From assembly GCF_002127325.2 (NCBI RefSeq), contig NC_035449.2, positions 145,552,946 to 145,616,945 on the forward strand: DNA of 64,000 bases, written 5' to 3'. Every line of letters begins with the position of its first letter. Position 1 is the first letter of the stretch. This document shows positions 44,274 to 55,958 of the stretch, piece by piece. Source of the stretch: Helianthus annuus (lineage: Eukaryota; Streptophyta; Magnoliopsida; Asterales; Asteraceae). The position numbers were made by a program, and so were the translations under genes. The notes beneath the pieces were generated by a model. It had not been told where the DNA came from, did not search any database, and worked only from the letters and a program-made list of their open reading frames with translations.

Positions 44274-46472
44274 TTGGCCAACAAGGGCCCCACTAATGGA
44301 TTTTATTTGATAAATAATTAGATCATGTTGGTGCTTTACTAAACACATAGACCATGAGGTAAATAAGTAAAGATGTGTTATAAGATAACCTCCTAGATCA
44401 TAACCCTCAGTTCATACACATTTCACCAACACACTTTCTTCTCCTCTTCTTCCCATGATCTCGGCCGAACCCACACACCCCATCACCACCATCATCCAAC
44501 CTTCTTCCATCCATTTCATTACTACTCAAAGGTGTTAGAAGCCGCATAAGCAAGCTTGGAGCTTTCGGAAGTTGAAGGATCTTCACCATTTGCTTTAATC
44601 CACTTCATTACTTCTCTTGATCATCCCTAGCCTTGAGCTAGTAGTAAAAACACTAATCTTTTCATTTTACATCTTGTTTAAGTGGTTAAAAGATGATACA
44701 TGTTGATTATCATGAAGAACACTAAGAAATAAGAAGATAAAACATGAACATAAGCTTGAAATTATAAGAAAACTTAAAGAAATCATGTTGTTTAGTGTTG
44801 TTGTGATACTTGATGATTTATTACTTATGAAAATGATGTAGATCATCATATGATCTTGCTAGATCATGATTAAAAACATAGTCTAGCAAGATGAGAGGAT
44901 GAAAGTGTTAAAGATTCATAGATCATCCTCATGAAAAACATGAACTTGAAAGAATATAGTGTCTTCTTGTAAAATGATGATTAATGTGAGTTGTAAGTCT
45001 TGTAAATCTAATATTTCAAGAATGATTTTTCAAGAAACCAAGTTAAAAATACAAGTTTTACTTAATCTTGGTTCTTAAATAAATAACCCTCATTTTTGGT
45101 GGTTAAACAAGTGTAGAAACACTTATGTAACAAGAGAAATCCAAGTAGAAACATTTTTAGAAAATGTGATTATAAGTTGTAAAGAACTATTTTCTTTAAA
45201 AATGATGTTTTTAAAGAATCAACCACACTTTAAAGGGTAACAAGGCTTACTAAAAACACTAGTAAGTTACTACAAATTTTTATAAATTTTCAAGTTCATG
45301 AAGTGGTAGTTTATGCTTAATTTTGGCAAAATTGGTAAGTGTAGATTGTTTAATGTTGATTGTGGATTGATTGTGTTGATTTACAAAAGAAAATGATATA
45401 CCTTCAAGGTATGGAAACCTTCACTTTTAGGGGAAAGTATGACAAAATTTTCCTAAAAATTTAACACTTAGAAAAAATATTACAAAACAAATATTTACAA
45501 GTGTATTTCAAACCATGGATATTTCACATAAAGTTTGCCATAAATTTTGTTACAAAAATATAAATATTGGAGGTTGGTTTTAATAAATAAAAGTGACTAA
45601 ATATGTATTTAGGAAATATATATTTAGATGACACCATGTGTGTGATTATTTGTATATCTTGTGTAATAGTTATATTATTTTAGGACTTGAAATAATATAG
45701 CTCATCAAAATACCAAAAATTTCAATCCAAAATATTACCAAAATTCCAAGGAATAAATATATAAAGAATACACAAAATATTGGTGAAACCGAACAAAGGA
45801 ATTTAACTCACAAAAATATTCTGAAAAATCTATTCATAAGTATATTTTTGGTAAATAATATTTTGGACACAGAGAGAACAAAAATATGATTTTTACAATT
45901 ATTACAAGTTTTATTTCATATTTTTGACAAGAAGAAAATATATCATTTTGAGTGAATAAAAATATGTATATTTTCTTAGAATTATTAGAAGGTATATTAC
46001 CTTTGGAAGGAATATATATATTTTCTCAAATAAATACAAAATATATTATTTTTGGAGAAAAATAAGTTTATATATATATTTTCTAAGTTAGACTTGAAAA
46101 TATATTATTTTTGGAACTTATATGAAAGTACAAATATTTTTGCCAAAGGAAAATTATAAATAATTTTTCTAAGTAATATTTCTTAAAATATATATTTTGG
46201 AAAATATATATTGGTGAACTTTTATTAAAGATAATATTCTGGAAAAATTAATACGAAATTAAGTATAAGAATCCTTAATGAATACAATAAAAATATGTAT
46301 TCTCGTACGAATAGATACACACCGGAATGCGACCAATACATGGCAAAAACATGCAAATATAAGAATACGAATACAAATACACCCATCCTTGGGAAGGAAA
46401 TACATGTATAAATGCTTGAAAAGTATCAAGCTAATATATATTGTTTTAACAATTATTCCAAAATTTAATAAA
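44274..46472 (+). other. probable LTR or leader fragment, right piece
   Basis: Continuation of the DNA into which element 5 inserted. It has a CT-rich leader-like stretch (44400-44530), then long AT-rich DNA with recurring ATATATTTT words (45700-46250). No gene is recognised; short frames in 44407-44849 are not supported. Its right border is the Helitron end at 46473. Confidence 0.35.
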
Positions 46473-47679
46473 CTAGTAGGGTGCCCACGCGATGCGGCGG
46501 GAGTGACCCTTTACATTGCGATATACGTTATCACGGAACAGAAGTGAGTCACAGAACATCATTTAATGAAGGTCAACGCATTTATCCAACAAAATCAAGA
46601 ACAAAGTCCAATAACAATTTTAATTTTAAAAATGAGCTTAGAACATATGCTATGGGAAGGTCAATTTCAGCCGACTTTGCATAAGTTGAGTGCAAGTAGC
46701 AGTGTAGCACCTGCTTCACAGAAGGAGTTCCTCTCTGCATGAAGGAATGATGAGCAGGCTCAAAAAAATTCACTTGAACTTGTTAAATCATATTTCCTAT
46801 AGTAAAAACTGAACCAATAAGTTCTGATCATATATACAAGATAAAACACATTTTGGCATACATAAAACAAGAAGTACAACAAACCCAGATCATCATGGGT
46901 TATATCAGATTGAACTGCTGCAAAAGCTTGTATAAATATCCCATATTAAAAGGCCTCTATAGGAATATCAAATGGGTATTGCTGCTTAAAATACAAAAAA
47001 AAAAAAAAAAAGAGAGAAATTAAGGTAAAAAATCATGTAGAGAACTCAACTCAAAAAGATAAAACCATATCTTGCTGATTTGTGAACTAAATAGGTCCAA
47101 CCCTATACAATACAAACACCACAAGTCACCAAAGGAACAAGAAAAAACACTTGGAATAGAGATCCAACCATAAACCAGACAGTGTCAAGCTCGTTATACT
47201 CTTTTCCGATGCCTTTTGGTCTTCAAGAGCTTCAACCTGATATATATACATGGCAATGTAGATTAAACCAGTTGGCCCCTTGTGTGAACCGTTTCTTTTT
47301 GAAACATAATATTTAGAATAAACAGAAATACATTAATAGGACTACCTGTAAAATAACTCAGTACAGATTCAGACCACAATAGTGGCGACTCCACAGCTAA
47401 CTGCGCCTACCTTGCTGATGATCAAGCTATCCTATATATGGGTGACTCCACATCCATGTCGTGTTTCGTGTCCCAAAGAATATCTTCAAGTTTAGTTGCA
47501 CTTGTAAACGATTTATTAAAAGAAACAGGTCAAAAGGTTGATCAACTGGTCAAAAGGGTTTATCAGACATTAGTTTCTTTGCAATAACAGTGAATCAGAA
47601 AATACTAAAGTTGGAAAAAACAAACAAGAGTAATTTTGGAAAGTGCAGCTTACATGTGTGAAGATTAGAAAAGATAATC

Positions 47680-48278
47680 ATCCCTATCTTCTTCAGCCTT
47701 CTTAAAAAAACAATCTATACTCATTTGCCATCTGTCTTACAACACCAACGGATCCAGTTAGACCCATCATTCTCTCATAAATTCTGCACTCCATGTTTTA
47801 AAGAAACAATAATAAGTTACCAAACCACAATTATTACCTTAAATCGAAATTGGTAAAAGCTTTAGTTTTTATAGGTAAAAACAAATGACCTCTATTGAAA
47901 GGAGAACCGACCTTTGAGATGGGCACGAAGGGTGAGATGGGGTATCGCGTTGTGGATCAATACCAACGAAAACAGGTTTAACTTTAATGTTGTGTTTTGA
48001 ATCTGTGCATGTCAAGAAGAAGAAACAAAAGAAAAACATATGAAAAAAGTCAATGACTGTTGACTTAAAATATGTGATATTCATTATATTATATCAAGAA
48101 AGCAAGAGAAAGACCCTATTGTATCGATAGCCTTGGCCAATTTGGCAAATTCGGCTGGCCCCACATCAGGGGATGAAGTATAACCAAATTAGATTAGTAT
48201 CCATTCTCCCCCTTTTGGATCACTAATTTACCATCTGAACCAATCAACTTGAAAGGCCCAACGACTACTGGGTTGTTT
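47680..48278 (-). pseudogene. captured fragment of an SCO1/HCC2-like cytochrome c oxidase assembly gene
   Basis: Four blocks in the right order on the minus strand match the thioredoxin-fold SCO domain: VGPFKLIGSDGKLVI (48278-48221), FGYTSSPDVGPAEF (48188-48121), KVKPVFVGIDPQRDTP (about 48004-47935) and GLTGSVGVVRQMANEYR (about 47787-47705). SCO proteins act in copper delivery and assembly of mitochondrial complex IV. The CxxxC copper motif is absent (Ser at the first Cys position, Gly at the second), as in the HCC2 branch of plants. Between blocks 2 and 3 lies a GT-AG interval (about 48115-48005), so genomic DNA was captured. Frameshifts (extra C near 47921, missing base near 47783, seven instead of six T near 47705) and loss of part of the second block show it is a pseudogene. 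The family call comes from remembered motifs and a search is needed. Confidence 0.7.
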
Positions 48279-48550
48279 CGTGTATTGCATACATGAAGAG
48301 AATAGATAATGAATTTATGGATCTTTAAAACCAAATTGGTCCACAATAATTTTGTATTGCATGTCTTTTTTATGATAATTTTGATTTGCTATTATGACAA
48401 AAAAAATATTGTTTGATATGAGACAGGGTATAACACATATTTATTTATTAGTTTTGTTTAATACATGAATCATATCAAAGAACATAATCACAACATTGCA
48501 AAAGTGGTTTTAATGCTTATAGCCTCCTGCATTTTTGTAAATTACAAAAA

Positions 48551-49377
48551 GGGATTATACGTATATCCCCCTATTTAAAATCCTAATTACATATTTACCC
48601 AACCCAAGAATTAAATTACATATTTCCCCCTCTTATTGCAAAATGAGACAAATACCCTTTCAAACTTAAAAAGAAACCTACGACCTTTCATTCCCTCCCT
48701 CCCACAAACCCAAGACTCCTTCCTGGTGATGACGATACTTGCCGAATCGGTTATTGGCGAATCACCAATCCTAACCGGCGATAAGAAGCTGCGATAAGAA
48801 CCAGCAACAAGAAGAGAACCGCCGACAATAACCGCCAATACAACATCGTATTCAGAACCATAACTATGATCGAAGAAGAGAAGATGTGCGTTTAATTTTC
48901 AAAGTTTTCGATGAATAGGTTCGTTGAAGACAATCACAATCATTTGTATATTGGATTATATGAAATCAATATTATATAAATGGAATCATGGGAGAGGTGT
49001 AGTCTAGAGACTGCTTATAGATCTAGAATTGAAAAATGTATCTTCTTTTCGTTTGGATCACGTCAAAGGGGATGATGTATTATTGGAATTTTTGTCCATA
49101 TTTAAGTTGAATCTTAATAGTTCAGCAATGGAAAAACAAACAGCTAGGTTTATTGTGTTCAATTAATCATGTTTGTTTATGTTTGATTTAGGTTTAATAT
49201 TTTTATGGTTTAGTAAACAAAAAGGGTAAAATAGTCATTCTCTAATCTTTTTTTTTTTTATGAAATGGGTATATATGATATTTTTAGCTTTTTATAAGGG
49301 GAAATATGTAATTTAATTTTTGGGTTGGATAAATATGTAATTTATGAAGTTTATAGGGGGATATATGTAATTGCCCG
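48551..49377 (+). mobile_element. Mutator-like MITE (827 bp) with 9-bp target duplication
   Basis: The left arm GGGATTATACGTATATCCCC... TAATTACATATTTACCCAACCC is inverted at the right end (GGGTTGGATAAATATGTAATT...GCCCG). Flanked by TTACAAAAA at 48542-48550 and 49378-49386. Short minus-strand frames inside (48611-48838) look like chance or captured leader; no product is recognised. Confidence 0.78.
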
Positions 49378-49454
49378 TTACAAAAATGGTTTACTATAAT
49401 AATAACATAGCCCCATCAAGTATACCCATCCTACAAATAACAAAAGCGCTTTGA

Positions 49455-49900
49455 CCCGTTACACCATAGTTGTCAATAGCGCCTATCTTGGTTTTAAAAT
49501 ATGTGTAGCGATTTGATGCGTTTTGATCCAAAAAACCCAATGGGTGATGCGCAAAGCGCACGCATCACGTATGCGAGGTGTTCTTTATTTAAAAATACTA
49601 AAAAAGTATGTATAGCTAATATTTTAATTTGTGAACCTTTAAACACTAAAATATAATATATTCTCTACATCTATAGTCAGATTTGTTCAATTAAAGATCT
49701 AATTTGTTCTAATAGCGGTCACCTGCACAAGGCGCCACAATAGACGACATCATGTGATGCGCGCATCTTGGAATCGCAACATGCGATGCGATCTCATCAC
49801 TGCATCATGTGATGCGCGCATTATGCACTCCTGATGCGCGCATTTTAAAACCAAGGCGCCTATAGCACTACATAGCGATGCGCCCATATGGTGTTATAAG
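49455..49900. repeat. degraded fold-back element rich in GATGCG words
   Basis: AGCGCCTATCTTGGTTTTAAAAT (about 49480-49502) is inverted at about 49837-49863, and the interval contains repeated GATGCG(C/A)GC and CGCATCA words. It resembles an hAT-type fold-back element, but no clear target duplication is seen. Confidence 0.4.
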
Positions 49901-50198
49901 GCATTTACCGACACATAGTGACCTTTTCTATGTTTTTTGTAAATATAAATAGTGATGCCCATTCAAGAGACGACACCGGGTGATTCAAGAGACCAAATAC
50001 ATACGTTGTAGTTAATAGCAATCCCATTGGGAAGACGACACTGGGTGATTCCTGATTCATTTTCATGAAATCTAAGAGTATTCAGATATGATGAACAAGT
50101 AGGAACTGGTGCAAAGTAAGAGAATCTCACCCGAGGCAAAAAGATCGGAAATACTGGTGCAATTGTAGTTTTTGAAGGAAAATCCTAAACGGAACGGA

Positions 50199-50308
50199 TC
50201 AGCCATTGTGGATGAAACAGAGTTTCTTGCTAATGTATTCACCATCGGCTCTAGTCACGTAAACCCACCAAAAGCGCATGAGCCATGGCTTGTTTTTTAT
50301 ATCCAACC
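50199..50308 (-). pseudogene. exon-like fragment split by element 6
   Basis: The minus-strand frame ends LMRFWWVYVTRADGEYISKK...HNG before a stop at 50199. Its upstream part continues in the same frame beyond element 6 (59779 onward, once one copy of the CAACC duplication is removed) with KIRNVVVRLDIKN. This indicates that element 6 inserted into an exon-like captured sequence in the Helitron. I do not recognise the protein. Just downstream (49960-50060) the word ATCACCC(A/G)GTGTCGTCT occurs twice. Confidence 0.4.
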
Positions 50309-52871
50309 TGTCACACCCCAACCGATGGCGGAAACATCGGGATGAGACGAACAAATCGCTCAAAAGCATCATAACACTATTTGTGACAATATAGATTAAA
50401 TCAAATTTCATAAATGACTAAATTCAAATACATTGATTCAAATAAAGACAAATTGCAACAAACATGGTTTATTATTAAAATGGGTATCTAGACCATCCTA
50501 ACTTGATTCTTCAACATCTTGACTGTCAACCTGCAACATGTATTAAAATAGAGTTTCAATGCAAAAGCAAAGGCGAGTATACAAGTTTGGTACATACATA
50601 GCATAAGATAAAAGTATGAACAATTCCTCATAGCAAGCATGCGATTCAAGATAAACATTAAATATGGCATGTGTATAACATATCAAACCAAGAAAACGCA
50701 ACTTGCTCATGACATAACCAAAGTTTCAGTAGAGGCGGGTCGTTAATCCTATAGCGCTACATATGTCAAGGTTTGGCTCGTACGAAGTTAATGATAAGTT
50801 CAACACATAAGAATCACCCAAATTTAAAGTATCAAGTCATCACATATACAAGCATGTTATAGGAATGTTCATGTGTTTAGACAAAAGTTCATGTGTAAGT
50901 TTCAATAGGTAAACATGTTACACCCCAAAAGTGGTAAAAGTGAAAAGGGGAAAAGTACGAGTATACTCACATAATTGCTAAGTCTTCCGATTATCCAGTC
51001 GTTGGCGAGTGTATGAGATTAAGAGGATGGAACACCAAGGTAACCCTATAAGGGCAAACGATGGTGCATGAGTAAAAGGAATTATGACGGAGGGTTGGAA
51101 GTGAGACACGAAGTATAGCCAGTTGATATAAATATATATTTATACACGTATGTATCTTATATATAGTTTATGTAAAAAGTTTTAAATTAAGTCTATCGAA
51201 AATATTAAAGAAGTATTGTCAAATAAATATACGTTTATAATTATAGTTATAAAAGTTATTTGAATTTATACGCTTCCATTAGTGGCTCGTCTAAAAAGTA
51301 TAGATATATATTTTAACGAAAATTGGGCAGAGTTTCCTCTGTTTTTGGACGATCCCGACAATACAAGTCGTCAATTTCTTGTCAAAATTCAACAATCAAC
51401 GAAACATTATATATTTATACGAGTTAATATAACGAAAATATATTTTTTTGTACAAGTTATAAAGATACGTCTAATATACAAATTCAAGTAATACATGTTT
51501 CGTGATTTAAAATAGTAACTAGCTATATAAACAATAATGATAAATTTGCGTTGTTTAAGATCTTTACCAAGTCTCGGATCAGAAGTTGACCAGCAGGTGA
51601 CAGGTTGACTTTCGTTGACCGAGTTGACTGCTGTTGACTGGACCCGAAACGAAACCAAACATAGTCTGAACAAAGCTCGGACTTGATCGAGACGTTAAAA
51701 TGAACCGAGACTGAATCAAAAATTCAAACTACAATGAACCGAAGCACGCGATCTGATCCGCATCTCCAACTGGCCCGAACGCCCGTTGACCCGAAACCAC
51801 TGTTGACCCGAGACGAGCACCCGAGCCAACCCGGACATCGAGAGGTTAACTGAGCCGAAATAGAACCTAACCTGAACCGAGGCTCGAGACATACACCGCC
51901 GTCACCGTCGCTGAGCCGTAACCCGAAATCGACCTGCACCCGTAACCGAATCGTTGTCTTCAACATAACATCGCCATCATCAACACCATCAATCTTCAGT
52001 TTAAATAAATAAAAAAAATGTAAACAGAAGGGAGGGGTATCACCGTGGAACCCGTCGGACCGCCGCCATGCCGTTGCACCACCCATCGCCGGAGAACGGC
52101 ATCTCCGCCGTCTGTCTCTCTCTCTCGCTCTATCTTGTCGTCGGGTGCCACTACCAGAGGGGTGGTGGTCGGCGGTTCAATTAGCCCAGAACAGGGGGGT
52201 GCGGTTGATGGTGTTTACCGGAACCCAACCGGAGAAGATGAATGGGGGGTAATGGGTGTGTCGCGTCGGAGAAGGGGGCCGGTTGCCTGAGTTGTGCCGA
52301 CACCGGCTAGTCACCGGTGAAACAAGGGAATCGGGTGTGAAGGTGGGGAGCTGTGGGTGTTGTTGAGTGAAGTATGGAGGGAGTTCTGAGTGATATATTG
52401 GAGAAGATGAACCATAGGTAAATGTGGGTGCAATTTAGATTAGCAGACAACATATATGCGGCTGAAGATGATGAAATATTTAGGGTTACTAGTCATATGT
52501 ATTAGGGTCTTATTAGTGGGTTTGGGCTTGGGCCCAAGGCCCACAAGCCCAATCCCCGAGTTTAGCGACCCGAGGTCTCTTGTGAACTCGTAAAAAAATA
52601 TATATATATATAATCCGAACACTCTGTAACGTCGTGAATGATATTTCGTTTTTTTTTAAACACACAAATAAATAAATAAATATTTTTGAAATAGTGCGGG
52701 TAGTCGTCGTTGTCGTGTTTGAGCGACGGTTGAGTAAAAGCGCGCAAATTGCGTACTTCTTTCCCGTTTTTAATTCGCTCCTCGATCAGATTTCAACGGC
52801 GATTCTAAAAAAATAGAGAAACGGACTCGCATTTCTAAAGACATGGAAACACGGAAGTACGAGGCGTTACA
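50309..52871 (-). repeat. 3' LTR of element 6
   Basis: Plus strand TGTCACACCCCAACC...GAGGCGTTACA. Contains the empty site TAAAGACAA (50443-50451) where the right copy has the Mutator-like insertion, and a GTTGAC/CCCGA word array at about 51575-51850. The minus-strand frames at 51724-52086 and equivalents in the other LTR are GC-rich leader sequence, not supported genes. Confidence 0.94.
51575..51850 (-). repeat. GTTGAC(C)CGA word array in LTR 6
   Basis: About ten GTTGAC words, several extended to GTTGACCCGA or GTTGACCGAG, in 275 bp with CCCGAAACGA-type spacers. Also present in the right LTR at about 58490-58740. Confidence 0.75.
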
Positions 52872-52907
52872 GTCTCCCCTCCTTTAGGAAATTTCGTCCC
52901 GAAATTT
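52872..52907 (-). other. polypurine tract and 3' hairpin of element 6
   Basis: Minus strand AAATTTCG-GGA-CGAAATTT (52907-52889), 17 nt with CTAAAGGAGGGGAGAC, then the LTR start TGTAACGCC at 52871. Confidence 0.82.
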
Positions 52908-53439
52908 ATTCGAGAGGAAGACTTGAAAGGATTTTGGCAAACAGAAGGGATTTGTTTAAAGTTGAGGCTTGTATGAAGGGCAACGAAGAATAATGGAGAT
53001 ATAAAGGTGAACGATTGATTTAATAGACGATTAAGGGTATAAGGATAGCATAAGTATCGGATAGACGAAAGTGATGTGCTAAGAATGAAGTTTCGTCGTG
53101 AATAATCGGATATCGCGCGCTTAGCAATGCGTTTGTGAGTTGTTAAAGTTTACGTATTAGGTCTAAGTAGGTCTGCAAAACACTGAATTTCTCATGGCAC
53201 GTTTTACGAAAGTTTGGTAACATGGTGGAAACACTTATATATAGGAAGTACCAGCGGCGTATCCACCATGTTTTGGCCATGTTACGTCCGTTTCGTTATT
53301 CGTGTCATGTTATGTTCCGTGTTTTACCATACACAATGGTACACTATATGGTTTCTCATACGCCCATCACTATAATCCCGTGTGCACCCGCGATTATATT
53401 GATCGTCGCATGATCCGCATAGCTTGTACTACTCGTGTA

Positions 53440-54110
53440 TGAATCAGGGTATACATAAATAAAAAAAAATAAATAAATAAATAAATAAAAAAAATAAATT
53501 AAGAATGTGTACGTGTAAGAATGTAGTATGTAAGCAAGTCCATGCTTAAGTATGTATGGGACCCACGTAAGCAAATCACTCGGATTACGCTCGCGTACTG
53601 GTACGAATGTATGAATCATGAGTTTAAGTATGAATATGCATGTATGTATGAGCGTAAACATAAACCGTGTAAGTAGTATGTGGATAAGTATAATCATAAA
53701 ACGTATGAAAAAAAAATGAGTATAAATGCGAGTACAACATGAGTATAAGCGTAAACACAAGGCGTATGAGTATAAATACAAGTATCAGTGTGAACATAAG
53801 GTGTATGAGCATATATATGAATATGAATATAGGTGTAAAACATGAAGGTTAAGTATGAATAAAATATGCGTGTACGAATATAAGTGTAACAAAGTTGTGT
53901 AAGTGCAAATGGAAACATAAAGCGTATGAATATGAATATGAATACGAATGTGGTATAGACATGAATGTAAGGACAACGTAAGTGTATAATTGTGAGTGTA
54001 TTTATTAACGTAAAACGTACGAATTTTTGAATCGTGAGTATAACATAAATGTGTAAGTGTGAACATAAGTGAAGGCGTAAAATGTATAAGCATGGATGTA
54101 GAAAATAATG
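53440..54110 (-). repeat. GTATGAGTATAA low-complexity array
   Basis: Irregular repetition of (C/G)GTATGA(A/G)TAT(A/G)A, GTAAGTGTGAACATAA and similar over about 670 bp. Several short minus-strand frames of Tyr/Thr/His-rich composition result and are artefacts of the repeat. Confidence 0.75.
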
Positions 54111-54847
54111 ATTTTATTTATAGTATAAATCGAAATACACGAGTTTATGTGCGTAAAAGATCAAAAATTTTGAGTATGAAAGAAAAAGTGAACGAGTGAC
54201 ACGCGTGAAATTGTTGTGAGATATTGACTAAAACGTATAAAATGATATGCATATATAGTTGTTTGTGCAAAGCGTGAAGTTAAAATAAATTGAGTTGTCA
54301 CGAAATATAGGCTTTAGTTTGTGGGTGTAAAGAGAGTATAATACGTCTGTTGGTTATGTGAAAAGTTACTTTGTAAAGGAATGGAAATGTTACTGCGGTT
54401 TTAAAAGAGTTTACATAAGTTGAAAATTTGTCGATTCTTATGAAGTTCCCTTGTCCACGTGTTTTGAATTTAATTGGCATATTGAATGAGGTTTTGAAAA
54501 AGTTTTAGAGATTAATAAGTTTGCATCATTTTAAGCAACTTTATGTTAGAAAATTTTGAAACTTACAGCTTCTTGTGAAAAAGTTGATCCTTAGAAAAAG
54601 GAATTTGGTACATGAACTTAGTGATTGTTAAAAAAAATGTTTCATTGGTTTTGAAAAGGAAATTTTTTTTTGTAAATGATTGAATAATATTGGTAATATT
54701 TTATAGGTGTGTGCGAGTGATGTGAAAATAAATTATAGAATAAGAGGTACGTTTAAATAAATGGAGCATTTGAAATACATGATAAATGATTTAGGTATAA
54801 ACATGATTGTGTTTACATAACATAGTCTATTAAAAGAAAGCGTTGGT

Positions 54848-55576
54848 AACGATCACCTAGGTAAGAGAATCACCCCTAACTCGTTGGTGAGGTCGTTGTA
54901 AGGTGAGAAATAAAGTGGAGTTAATCGTCAAGGTAAGGAAATCACTCCTATCTTGATGATATGTCTCCACTCGTTACAAAAGTGTAAATAAAATTACGTG
55001 AAAATATGTATGCAAATAATGTATAATCGTATGAAAAGTAATAGTATGATGCATGCGCAAAAGTGAAATCTCAAAATGGTTCAAATTGACAAAAGATTGA
55101 AAATAATAAAGCGCGAGTTTGATAAAAGGAAACTCGGATGGTTCCAAAAACGGAACGTTGACTAACCGAAGTGGTCAAAAATCTTTCGAGTTTGGGGAGC
55201 ATGCTTTGGCCTAATGGGTGGAATACTCTCGCCGACAAGTCGGTTAACGGTATTTACCCTTCCGGTTACTACACGTCCCAAATCAATCGAAATTTCGAGA
55301 CTTGGTGAGATTAAAAAAATCAAGGAGTGGAACTAGTCGACAAGGTGCGGGTTTCACCCCTAACTTGGCGATTTCGTATCCTAAGTGTGGTTGGTACTCA
55401 TCGGGTCAAAATTTAATTTCAACACTTTGACGAGGATCCACTAGAATTTGAGATTTGAAATTTCCGTTAAGATGTGGATTTCACTCCTAACTTAATGGCG
55501 AATTTCGTGCAAAAATAGAATCAAGCGGGGTGAGAGTCGTTTACCAAATTGTGGGTTTCACGCCTATTTTGGTAAA
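54848..55576 (-). other. five leader stem-loops with conserved loop, element 6
   Basis: a: AACGATCACC/GGTGAGGTCGTT (54848-54897). b: GTGGAG plus ATCGTCAAG/CTTGATGAT plus CTCCAC (54915-54970). c: GTCGACAAG/CTTGGCGAT (55336-55372). d: GAAATTTCCGTTAAG/CTTAATGGCGAATTTC (55457-55506). e: TTTACCAAAT/ATTTTGGTAAA (55540-55576). Loops read GAATCACCCCTAA, GAAATCACTCCTA, GGGTTTCACCCCTAA, GGATTTCACTCCTAA and GGGTTTCACGCCTA on the plus strand. Stems differ, loops agree. Confidence 0.8.
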
Positions 55577-55941
55577 TTCGTCTCGTTCGTATAATATGAG
55601 TGTTTTCGAGTTTAAGAAAAAGTCGAGTAAAATGCCTTGGAAAAAGGCGTATGTTAAAGGAAATAACGAACAAGTATAAGCACATAAAAGGCATGTTGAG
55701 AATAACACACAAAGAATAGATCAATAAATCAAAGTATCGACACATAGTAAACAAGTATTGACACATAAGAATAGCAATTCAAGTATTAACACACAAGCGA
55801 CTTATATGTTTAAAAGTCAAGGCGAATAAATGAGAAGCGAGTAAAGTAGCATGCAAGTAGTTTCAAGCAATACACGAGAATAAAGCTCTAAACTATAGAC
55901 TAGGTTAAGGCATTCCTACTTTTCCTAATTCCCTATAGTTA

Positions 55942-55955
55942 TGGCTCTGATACCA
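55942..55955 (-). other. primer binding site of element 6
   Basis: Minus strand TGGTATCAGAGCCA three bases inside the 5' LTR end (55959). Confidence 0.93.
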
Positions 55956-55958
55956 ATC

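Larger units (their letters stand above)
52908..55941 (-). other. non-coding interior of element 6
   Basis: No open frame resembles a retroelement protein. It contains a low-complexity zone (53440-54110) built of GTATGAATATGAGTAT/CGTAAACATAA words, a 53462-53498 AAAT-rich tract, and a set of five stem-loops (54848-55576) close to the PBS end. Confidence 0.8.

Noticed and set aside
44407..44849. Two 60-codon minus-strand frames
   Set aside because: Short, no recognisable motifs, and in presumed LTR/leader sequence.
51724..52290. GC-rich frames, repeated at 58631-59273
   Set aside because: They sit in both LTRs of element 6 and the two copies differ in start and length because of small indels, so coding is unlikely.
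53356..54093. Tyr/His/Thr-rich minus-strand frames of up to 141 codons
   Set aside because: Products of the low-complexity array in element 6.
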